Of a DNA stretch of 64,000 nt, positions 47,601 through 59,420 are shown one piece after another. Position 1 is the stretch's first letter. Every line of letters starts with the position of its first letter. Below the pieces are notes generated by a model. That model was not told the DNA's origin. It ran no database searches and saw nothing but the letters and a program-made list of their open reading frames with translations. The position numbers and the translations under genes are program-made. Source of the DNA: Nemopilema nomurai (Eukaryota > Cnidaria > Scyphozoa > Rhizostomeae > Rhizostomatidae); NCBI GenBank assembly GCA_003864495.1, contig ML133496.1, positions 1,294,820 to 1,358,819 of the forward strand, read 5' to 3'.

Positions 47601-50600
47601 CAATGATACCATAGCTCGCTGACCACCTCAAGCACACTTATACGATGCCTAGAGATAGTATACTGCAGGATAAGGCAAAATATTGAACAAAATTTTTCAC
47701 CCAAAAAACGATTTTTCCAAGGTTATAGCCTTGGTTTTGACGCAGAAACAGAAGGGCGTTTTTCCCAGGAACCAATGATACCATAGCTCGCTGACCACCT
47801 CAAGCACACTTATACGATGCCTAGAGATAGTATACTGCAGGATAAGGCAAAATATTGAACAAAATTTTTCACCCAAAAAAGACGATTTTTCCAAGGTTAT
47901 AGCCTTGGTTTTTGACGCAGAAACAGAAGGGCGTTTTTCCCAGGAACCAATGATACCATAGCCTCGCTGACCACCTCAAGCACACTTATACGATGCCTAG
48001 AGATAGTATACTGCAGGATAAGGCAAAATATTGAACAAAATTTTTCACCCAAAAAAGACGATTTTTCCAAGGTTATAGCCTTGGTTTTTGACGCAGAAAC
48101 GCAAGGGCGTTTTTCCCAGGAACCAATGATACCATAGCATCGCTGACCACCTCAAGCACACTTATACGATGCCTAGAGATAGTATACTGCAGGATAAGGC
48201 AAAATATTGAACAAAATTTTTCACCCAAAAAAGGCGATTTTTCCAAGGTTATAGCCTTGGTTTTTGACGCAGAAACGCAAGGGCGTTTTTCCCAGGAACC
48301 AATGATACCATAGCCTCGCTGACCACCTCAAGCACACTTATACGATGCCTAGAGATAGTATACTGCAGGATAAGGCAAAATATTGAACAAAATTTTTCAC
48401 CCAAAAAAGCGATTTTTCCAAGGTTATAGCCTTGGTTTTTGAGACGCAGAAACACAAGGGCGTTTTTCCCAGGAACCAATGATACCATAGCCTCGCTGAC
48501 CACCTCAAGCACACTTATACGATGCCTAGAGATAGTATACTGCAGGATAAGGCAAAATATTGAACAAAATTTTTCACCCAAAAAAGACGATTTTTCCAAG
48601 GTTATAGCCTTGGTTTTTGACGCAGAAACAGAAGGGCGTTTTTCCCAGGAACCAATGATACCATAGCTCGCTGACCACCTCAAGCACACTTATACGATGC
48701 CTAGAGATAGTATACTGCAGGATAAGGCAAAATATTGAACAAAATTTTTCACCCAAAAAAGGCGATTTTTCCAAGGTTATAGCCTTGGTTTTTGACGCAG
48801 AAACACAAGGGCGTTTTTCCCAGGAACCAATGATACCATAGCCTCGCTGACCACCTCAAGCACACTTATACGATGCCTAGAGATAGTATACTGCAGGATA
48901 AGGCAAAATATTGAACAAAATTTTTCACCCAAAAAAGACGATTTTTCCAAGGTTATAGCCTTGGTTTTTGACGCAGAAACAGAAGGGCGTTTTTCCCAGG
49001 AACCAATGATACCATAGCTCGCTGACCACCTCAAACACTTATACGATGCCTAGAGAGTATACTGCAGGATAAGGCAAAATATTGAACAAAATTTTTCACC
49101 CAAAAAAGACGATTTTTCCAAGGTTATAGCCTTGGTTTTTGACGCAGAAACAGAAGGGCGTTTTTCCCAGGAACCAATGATACCATAGCCTCGCTGACCA
49201 CCTCAAGCACACTTATACGATGCCTAGAGATAGTATACTGCAGGATAAGGCAAAATATTGAACAAAATTTTTCACCCAAAAAAGGCGATTTTTCCAAGGT
49301 TATAGCCTTGGTTTTTGACGCAGAAACACAAGGGCGTTTTTCCCAGGAACCAATGATACCATAGCCTCGCTGACCACCTCAAGCACACTTATACGATGCC
49401 TAGAGATAGTATACTGCAGGATAAGGCAAAATATTGAACAAAATTTTTCACCCAAAAAAGACGATTTTTCCAAGGTTATAGCCTTGGTTTTTGACGCAGA
49501 AACGAAGGGCGTTTTTCCCAGGAACCAATGATACCATAGCCTCGCTGACCACCTCAAGCACACTTATACGATGCCTAGAGATAGTATACTGCAGGATAAG
49601 GCAAAATATTGAACAAAATTTTTCACCCAAAAAAGACGATTTTTCCAAGGTTATAGCCTTGGTTTTTGACGCAGAAACAGAAGGGCGTTTTTCCCAGGAA
49701 CCAATGATACCATAGCTCGCTGACCACCTCAAGCACACTTATACGATGCCTAGAGATAGTATACTGCAGGATAAGGCAAAATATTGAACAAAATTTTTCA
49801 CCCAAAAAACGATTTTTCCAAGGTTATAGCCTTGGTTTTTGACGCAGAAACGCAAGGGCGTTTTTCCCAGGAACCAATGATACCATAGCATCGCTGACCA
49901 CCTCAAGCACACTTATACGATGCCTAGAGATAGTATACTGCAGGATAAGGCAAAATATTGAACAAAATTTTTCACCCAAAAAACGATTTTTCCAAGGTTA
50001 TAGCCTTGGTTTTTGACGCAGAAACGCAAGGGCGTTTTTCCCAGGAACCAATGATACCATAGCTCGCTGACCACCTCAAGCACACTTATACGATGCCTAG
50101 AGATAGTATACTGCAGGATAAGGCAAAATATTGAACAAAATTTTTCACCCAAAAAGGACGATTTTTCCAAGGTTATAGCCTTGGTTTTTGACGCAGAAAC
50201 CAAGGGCGTTTTTCCCAGGAACCAATGATACCATAGCCTCGCTGACCACCTCAAGCACACTTATACGATGCCTAGAGATAGTATACTGCAGGATAAGGCA
50301 AAATATTGAACAAAATTTTTCACCCAAAAAAGGCGATTTTTCCAAGGTTATAGCCTTGGTTTTTGACGCAGAAACACAAGGGCGTTTTTCCCAGGAACCA
50401 ATGATACCATAGCCTCGCTGACCACCTCAAGCACACTTATACGATGCCTAGAGATAGTATACTGCAGGATAAGGCAAAATATTGAACAAAATTTTTCACC
50501 CAAAAAAGGCGATTTTTCCAAGGTTATAGCCTTGGTTTTTGACGCAGAAACAGAAGGGCGTTTTTCCCAGGAACCAATGATACCATAGCCTCGCTGACCA

Positions 50601-53600
50601 CCTCAAGCACACTTATACGATGCCTAGAGATAGTATACTGCAGGATAAGGCAAAATATTGAACAAAATTTTTCACCCAAAAAAGGCGATTTTTCCAAGGT
50701 TATAGCCTTGGTTTTTGACGCAGAAACAGAAGGGCGTTTTTCCCAGGAACCAATGATACCATAGCCTCGCTGACCACCTCAAGCACACTTATACGATGCC
50801 TAGAGATAGTATACTGCAGGATAAGGCAAAATATTGAACAAAATTTTTCACCCAAAAAAGGCGATTTTTCCAAGGTTATAGCCTTGGTTTTTGACGCAGA
50901 AACAGAAGGGCGTTTTTCCCAGGAACCAATGATACCATAGCCTCGCTGACCACCTCAAGCACACTTATACGATGCCTAGAGATAGTATACTGCAGGATAA
51001 GGCAAAATATTGAACAAAATTTTTCACCCAAAAAAGGCGATTTTTCCAAGGTTATAGCCTTGGTTTTTGACGCAGAAACAGAAGGGCGTTTTTCCCAGGA
51101 ACCAATGATACCATAGCCTCGCTGACCACCTCAAGCACACTTATACGATGCCTAGAGATAGTATACTGCAGGATAAGGCAAAATATTGAACAAAATTTTT
51201 CACCCAAAAAAGGCGATTTTTCCAAGGTTATAGCCTTGGTTTTTGACGCAGAAACAGAAGGGCGTTTTTCCCAGGAACCAATGATACCATAGCCTCGCTG
51301 ACCACCTCAAGCACACTTATACGATGCCTAGAGATAGTATACTGCAGGATAAGGCAAAATATTGAACAAAATTTTTCACCCAAAAAAGGCGATTTTTCCA
51401 AGGTTATAGCCTTGGTTTTTGACGCAGAAACAGAAGGGCGTTTTTCCCAGGAACCAATGATACCATAGCCTCGCTGACCACCTCAAGCACACTTATACGA
51501 TGCCTAGAGATAGTATACTGCAGGATAAGGCAAAATATTGAACAAAATTTTTCACCCAAAAAAGGCGATTTTTCCAAGGTTATAGCCTTGGTTTTTGACG
51601 CAGAAACAGAAGGGCGTTTTTCCCAGGAACCAATGATACCATAGCCTCGCTGACCACCTCAAGCACACTTATACGATGCCTAGAGATAGTATACTGCAGG
51701 ATAAGGCAAAATATTGAACAAAATTTTTCACCCAAAAAAGGCGATTTTTCCAAGGTTATAGCCTTGGTTTTTGACGCAGAAACAGAAGGGCGTTTTTCCC
51801 AGGAACCAATGATACCATAGCCTCGCTGACCACCTCAAGCACACTTATACGATGCCTAGAGATAGTATACTGCAGGATAAGGCAAAATATTGAACAAAAT
51901 TTTTCACCCAAAAAAGGCGATTTTTCCAAGGTTATAGCCTTGGTTTTTGACGCAGAAACAGAAGGGCGTTTTTCCCAGGAACCAATGATACCATAGCCTC
52001 GCTGACCACCTCAAGCACACTTATACGATGCCTAGAGATAGTATACTGCAGGATAAGGCAAAATATTTAACAAAATTTTTCACCCAAAAAAGACGATTTT
52101 TCCAAGGTTATAGCCTTGGTTTTTGACGCAGAAACAGAAGGGCGTTTTTCCCAGGAACCAATGATACCATAGCCTCGCTGACCACCTCAAGCACACTTAT
52201 ACGATGCCTAGAGATAGTATACTGCAGGATAAGGCAAAATATTGAACAAATTTTTCACCCAAAAAGGCGATTTTTCCAAGGTTATAGCCTTGGTTTTTGA
52301 CGCAGAAACAGAAGGGCGTTTTTCCCAGGAACCAATGATACCATAGCCTCGCTGACCACCTCAAGCACACTTATACGATGCCTAGAGATAGTATACTGCA
52401 GGATAAGGCAAAATATTGAACAAAATTTTTCACCCAAAAAAGGCGATTTTTCCAAGGTTATAGCCTTGGTTTTTGACGCAGAAACAAGGGCGTTTTTCCC
52501 AGGAACCAATGATACCATAGCATCGCTGACCACCTCAAGCACACTTATACGATGCCTAGAGATAGTATACTGCAGGATAAGGCAAAATATTGAACAAAAT
52601 TTTTCACCCAAAAAGGCGATTTTTCCAAGGTTATAGCCTTGGTTTTTGACGCAGAAACAGAAGGGCGTTTTTCCCAGGAACCAATGATACCATAGCCTCG
52701 CTGACCACCTCAAGCACACTTATACGATGCCTAGAGATAGTATACTGCAGGATAAGGCAAAATATTGAACAAAATTTTTCACCCAAAAAAGACGATTTTT
52801 CCAAGGTTATAGCCTTGGTTTTTGACGCAGAAACAGAAGGGCGTTTTTCCCAGGAACCAATGATACCATAGCTCGCTGACCACCTCAAGCACACTTATAC
52901 GATGCCTAGAGATAGTATACTGCAGGATAAGGCAAAATATTGAACAAAATTTTTCACCCAAAAAAGCGATTTTTCCAAGGTTATAGCCTTGGTTTTTGAC
53001 GCAGAAACACAAGGGCGTTTTTCCCAGGAACCAATGATACCATAGCCTCGCTGACCACCTCAAGCACATTATACGATGCCTAGAGATAGTATACTGCAGG
53101 ATAAGGCAAAATATTGAACAAAATTTTTCACCCAAAAAAGGCGATTTTTCCAAGGTTATAGCCTTGGTTTTTGACGCAGAAACAGAAGGGCGTTTTTCCC
53201 AGGAACCAATGATACCATAGCCTCGCTGACCACCTCAAGCACACTTATACGATGCCTAGAGATAGTATACTGCAGGATAAGGCAAAATATTGAACAAAAT
53301 TTTTCACCAAAAAAGGCGATTTTTCCAAGGTTATAGCCTTGGTTTTTGACGCAGAAACAGAAGGGCGTTTTTCCCAGGAACCAATGATACCATAGCTCGC
53401 TGACCACCTCAAGCACACTTATACGATGCCTAGAGATAGTATACTGCAGGATAAGGCAAAATATTGAACAAAATTTTTCACCCAAAAAAGGACGATTTTT
53501 CCAAGGTTATAGCCTTGGTTTTTGACGCAGAAACAGAAGGGCGTTTTTCCCAGGAACCAATGATACCATAGCCTCGCTGACCACCTCAAGCACACTTATA

Positions 53601-56600
53601 CGATGCCTAGAGATAGTATACTGCAGGATAAGGCAAAATATTGAACAAAATTTTTCACCCAAAAAAGCGATTTTTCCAAGGTTATAGCCTTGGTTTTTGA
53701 CGCAAAACAGAAGGGCGTTTTTCCCAGGAACCAATGATACCATAGCTCGCTGACCACCTCAAGCACACTTATACGATGCCTAGAGATAGTATACTGCAGG
53801 ATAAGGCAAAATATTGAACAAAATTTTTCACCCAAAAAAGACGATTTTTCCAAGGTTATAGCCTTGGTTTTTGACGCAGAAACAGAAGGGCGTTTTTCCC
53901 AGGAACCAATGATACCATAGCTCGCTGACCACCTCAAGCACACTTATACGATGCCTAGAGATAGTATACTGCAGGATAAGGCAAAATATTGAACAAAATT
54001 TTTCACCCAAAAAAGACGATTTTTCCAAGGTTATAGCCTTGGTTTTTGACGCAGAAACAGAAGGGCGTTTTTCCCAGGAACCAATGATACCATAGCATCG
54101 CTGACCACCTCAAGCACACTTATACGATGCCTAGAGATAGTATACTGCAGGATAAGGCAAAATATTGAACAAAATTTTTCACCCAAAAAAGACGATTTTT
54201 CCAAGGTTATAGCCTTGGTTTTTGACGCAGAAACAGAAGGGCGTTTTTCCCAGGAACCAATGATACCATAGCCTCGCTGACCACCTCAAGCACACTTATA
54301 CGATGCCTAGAGATAGTATACTGCAGGATAAGGCAAAATATTGAACAAAATTTTTCACCCAAAAAAGGCGATTTTTCCAAGGTTATAGCCTTGGTTTTTG
54401 ACGCAGAAACACAAGGGCGTTTTTCCCAGGAACCAATGATACCATAGCCTCGCTGACCACCTCAAGCACACTTATACGATGCCTAGAGATAGTATACTGC
54501 AGGATAAGGCAAAATATTGAACAAAATTTTTCACCCAAAAAGACGATTTTTCCAAGGTTATAGCCTTGGTTTTTGACGCAGAAACAGAAGGGCGTTTTTC
54601 CCAGGAACCAATGATACCATAGCCTCGCTGACCACCTCAAGCACACTTATACGATGCCTAGAGATAGTATACTGCAGGATAAGGCAAAATATTGAACAAA
54701 ATTTTTCACCCAAAAAAGCGATTTTTCCAAGGTTATAGCCTTGGTTTTTGACGCAGAAACAGAAGGGCGTTTTTCCCAGGAACCAATGATACCATAGCAT
54801 CGCTGACCACCTCAAGCACACTTATACGATGCCTAGAGATAGTATACTGCAGGATAAGGCAAAATATTGAACAAAATTTTTCACCCAAAAAAGCGATTTT
54901 TCCAAGGTTATAGCCTTGGTTTTTGACGCAGAAACAGAAGGGCGTTTTTCCCAGGAACCAATGATACCATAGCTCGCTGACCACCTCAAGCACACTTATA
55001 CGATGCCTAGAGATAGTATACTGCAGGATAAGGCAAAATATTGAACAAAATTTTTCACCCAAAAAAGCGATTTTTCCAAGGTTATAGCCTTGGTTTTTGA
55101 CGCAGAAACACAAGGGCGTTTTTCCCAGGAACCAATGATACCATAGCCTCGCTGACCACCTCAAGCACACTTATACGATGCCTAGAGATAGTATACTGCA
55201 GGATAAGGCAAAATATTGAACAAAATTTTTCACCCAAAAAAGACGATTTTTCCAAGGTTATAGCCTTGGTTTTTGACGCAAAACAGAAGGGCGTTTTTCC
55301 CAGGAACCAATGATACCATAGCCTCGCTGACCACCTCAAGCACACTTATACGATGCCTAGAGATAGTATACTGCAGGATAAGGCAAAATATTGAACAAAA
55401 TTTTTCACCAAAAAAGACGATTTTTCCAAGGTTATAGCCTTGGTTTTTGACGCAAAACAGAAGGGCGTTTTTCCCAGGAACCAATGATACCATAGCTCGC
55501 TGACCACCTCAAGCACACTTATACGATGCCTAGAGATAGTATACTGCAGGATAAGGCAAAATATTGAACAAAATTTTTCACCCAAAAAAGACGATTTTTC
55601 CAAGGTTATAGCCTTGGTTTTTGACGCAGAAACAGAAGGGCGTTTTTCCCAGGAACCAATGATACCATCCTCGCTGACCACCTCAAGCACACTTATACGA
55701 TGCCTAGAGATAGTATACTGCAGGATAAGGCAAAATATTGAACAAAATTTTTCACCCAAAAAAGGCGATTTTTCCAAGGTTATAGCCTTGGTTTTTGACG
55801 CAGAAACAAGGGCGTTTTTCCCAGGAACCAATGATACCATAGCCTCGCTGACCACCTCAAGCACATTATACGATGCCTAGAGATAGTATACTGCAGGATA
55901 AGGCAAAATATTGAACAAAATTTTTCACCCAAAAAAGCGATTTTTCCAAGGTTATAGCCTTGGTTTTTGACGCAGAAACAGAAGGGCGTTTTTCCCAGGA
56001 ACCAATGATACCATAGCCTCGCTGACCACCTCAAGCACACTTATACGATGCCTAGAGATAGTATACTGCAGGATAAGGCAAAATATTGAACAAAATTTTT
56101 CACCCAAAAAAGACGATTTTTCCAAGGTTATAGCCTTGGTTTTTGACGCAAAACAGAAGGGCGTTTTTCCCAGGAACCAATGATACCATAGCATCGCTGA
56201 CCACCTCAAGCACACTTATACGATGCCTGAGATAGTATACTGCAGGATAAGGGAAAATATTGAAAAAAATTTTTCACCCAAAAAAGGATTTTTCCAAGGT
56301 TATAGCCTTGGTTTTTGACGCAGAAACACAAGGGTTTTTCTCAGGAACCAATGATACCATAGCATCGCTGACCACCTCAAGCACACTTATACGATGCCTA
56401 GAGATAGTATACTGCAGGATAAGGCAAAATATTGAACAAAATTTTTCACCCAAAAAAGGATTTTTCCAAGGTTATAGCCTTGGTTTTTGACGCAGAAACA
56501 GAAGGGCGTTTTTCCCAGGAACCAATGATACCATAGCCTCGCTGACCACCTCAAGCACACTTATACGATGCCTAGAGATAGTATACTGCAGGATAAGGCA

Positions 56601-59315
56601 AAATATTGAACAAAATTTTTCACCCAAAAAAGGCGATTTTTCCAAGGTTATAGCCTTGGTTTTTGACGCAGAAACAGAAGGGCGTTTTTCCCAGGAACCA
56701 ATGATACCATAGCCTCGCTGACCACCTCAAGCACACTTATACGATGCCTAGAGATAGTATACTGCAGGATAAGGCAAAATATTGAACAAAATTTTTCACC
56801 CAAAAAAGGCGATTTTTCCAAGGTTATAGCCTTGGTTTTTGACGCAGAAACACAAGGGCGTTTTTCCCAGGAACCAATGATACCATAGCCTCGCTGACCA
56901 CCTCAAGCACACTTATACGATGCCTAGAGATAGTATACTGCAGGATAAGGCAAAATATTGAACAAAATTTTTCACCCAAAAAAGGCGATTTTTCCAAGGT
57001 TATAGCCTTGGTTTTTGACGCAGAAACACAAGGGCGTTTTTCCCAGGAACCAATGATACCATAGCCTCGCTGACCACCTCAAGCACACTTATACGATGCC
57101 TAGAGATAGTATACTGCAGGATAAGGCAAAATATTGAACAAAATTTTTCACCCAAAAAAGGCGATTTTTCCCAAGTTTAGCCTTGGCTTTTGACGCAAAA
57201 ACAGAAGGGCGTTTTTCCCAGGAACCAATGATACCATAGCATCGCTGACCACCTCAAGCACACTTATACGGTGCCTAGAGATAGTATACTGCAGGATAAG
57301 GCAAAATATTGAACAAAATTTTTCACCCAAAAAAGACGATTTTTCCAAGGTTATGGCCTTGGTTTTTGCGCAGAAACACAAGGGCGTTTTTCCAAGGAAC
57401 CAATGATACCATAGCCTCGCTGACCACCTCAAGCACACTTATACGATGCCTAGAGATAGTATACTGCAGGATAAGGGAAAATATTGAACAAACTTTTTCA
57501 CCCAAAAAAGGCGATTTTTCCAAGGTTATAGCCTTGGCTTTTGACGCAGAAACACAAGGGCGTTTTTCCCAGGAACCAATGATACCATAGCATCGCTGAC
57601 CACCTCAAGCACACTTATACGGTGCCTAGAGATAGTATACTGCAGGATAAGGCAAAATATTGAACAAAATTTTTCACCCAAAAAGACGTTTTTCCAAGGT
57701 TATGGCCTTGGTTTTTGCGCAGAAACACAAGGGCGTTTTTCCAAGGAACCAATGATACCATAGCCTCGCTGACCACCTCAAGCACACTTATACGATGCCT
57801 AGAGATAGTATACTGCAGGATAAGGCAATATATTGAACAAAATTTTTCACCCAAAAAAGGCGATTTTTCCAAGGTTATAGCCTTGGCTTTTGACGCAGAA
57901 ACACAAGGGCGTTTTTCCCAGGAACCAATGATACCATAGCCTCTATGACCACCTGAAGCACATATATACGATGCCTAGAGATAGTATACTGCAGGATAAG
58001 GCAAAATATTGAACAAAATGTTTTACTCAAAAAGACGATTTTTCCAAGGTTATAGCCTTGGCTTTTGACGCAAAAACAGAAGGGCGTTTTTCCCAGGAAC
58101 CAATGATACCATAGCCTCGCTGACCACCTCAAGCACACTTATACGATGCCTAGAGATACTATACTGCAGGATAAGGCAAAATATTGAACAAAATGTTTTA
58201 CTCAAAAAAGACGATTTTTCCAAGGTTATAGCCTTGGCTTTTGACGCAAAAACAGGCGTTTTTCCCAGGAACCAATGATACCATAGCATCGCTGACCACC
58301 TCAAGCACACTTATACGATGCCTAGAGATAGTATACTGCAGGATAAGGCAAAATATTGAACAAAATTTTTCACCCAAAAAAGGCGATTTTTCCAAGGTTA
58401 TAGCCTTGGTTTTTGACGCACAAGGGCGTTTTTCCCAGGAACCAATGATACCATAGCCTCGCTGATCACCTCAAGCACACTTATACGATGCCTAGAGATA
58501 GTATACTTCAGGATAAGGCAAAATATTGAACAAAATTTTTCACCCAAAAAAAGCGATTTTTCCAAGGTTAAAGCCTTGGTTTTTGACGCAGAAACACAAG
58601 GGCGTTTTTCCCAGGAACCAATGATACCATAGCATCGCTGATCACCTCAAGCACACTTGTACGATGCCTAGAGATAGTATACTACAGGATAAGGCAAAAT
58701 ATTGAACAAAATTTTTCACCCAAAAAAGACGATTTTTCCAAGGTTATAGCCTTGGTTTTTGACGCAGAAACGCAAGGGCGTTTTTCCCAGGAACCAATGA
58801 TACCATAGCCTCGCTGATCACCTCAAGCACACTTATACGATGCCTAGAGATACTATACTGCAGGATAAGGCAAAACATTGAACAAAATTTTTCACCCAAA
58901 AAAGGCGATTTTTCCAAGGTTATAGCCTTGGCTTTTAACGCAAACACAGGGCGTTTTTTCCCAGGAACCAATGATACCATAGCATCGCTGACCTCCTCAA
59001 GCACACTTATACGATGCCTAGAGATAGTATACTGCAGGATAAGGCAAAATATTGAACAAAATTTTTCACCCAAAAAAGACGATTTTTCCAAGGTTATAGG
59101 CTTGGTTTTTGACGCAGAAACAGAAGGTCGTTTTTCCCAGGAACCAATGATACCATAGCCTCGCTGATCAACTCAAGCACACTTATACGATGCCTAGAGA
59201 TAGTATACTGCAGGATAAGGCAAAATATTGAGCAAAATTTTTCACCCAAAAAAGACGTTTTCTCCAAGGTTATAGCCTTGGTTTTTGACGCAGAAATTGA
59301 AGAGCGCTCCAACAA
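44625..59315. repeat. Tandem satellite array, 176-bp monomer, about 84 copies
   Basis: The monomer can be followed from CGTTTTTCCCAGGAACCAAT through GATGCCTAGAGATAGTATAC, CTGCAGGATAAGGCAAAATA and TTTTTCACCC to CCAAGGTTATAGCCTTGG and GACGCAGAAAC. In the clean core the spacing is exactly 176 bp (for example CGTTTTT at 50383, 50559, 50735); other copies are 1-4 bp shorter. All copies are in one orientation. Most variation is confined to three short sites: after CCATAG, after the A run before CGATTTTT, and after GCAGAAAC. Copies at both ends are more diverged than central ones. The monomer includes an 18-bp near-palindrome (CCAAGGTTATAGCCTTGG). Open frames through it exist only because copies are homogeneous; nothing suggests translation. 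It could be heterochromatic or centromere-type satellite, but location on the chromosome is unknown. Confidence 0.98.
50383..52067. repeat. Perfectly homogeneous core of the satellite array
   Basis: About 9.5 consecutive monomers appear identical, all of the CCTCGCTG / AAAAAAGGCG / CAGAAGGG type. The run ends at an A-to-T style change (ATATTTAAC) at about 52066. This is consistent with recent segmental amplification or assembly copying. Confidence 0.85.
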
Positions 59316-59420
59316 AATATTTTAACAAAAAAGTGATAATAATTTCCAGGGCACAGCCTAGTCATTATTATATGATGTGGAAAGAAAGTTTGCACCCAAA
59401 GTCGACGATTTTAACTTTGG
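59316..59420. repeat. Decayed satellite remnants at the right edge
   Basis: After the last good monomer, words such as ACAAAATATTTTAACAAAAA and TTGCACCCAAAGTCGACGAT still match parts of the monomer with many changes. Confidence 0.55.

Noticed and set aside
45636..59315. Dozens of 60-172 residue open frames on both strands through the satellite (for example 55346-55864, minus).
   Set aside because: They are the same words repeated in different frames of a 176-bp unit; they persist only because copies are alike, and have no start context, splice pattern or family similarity.
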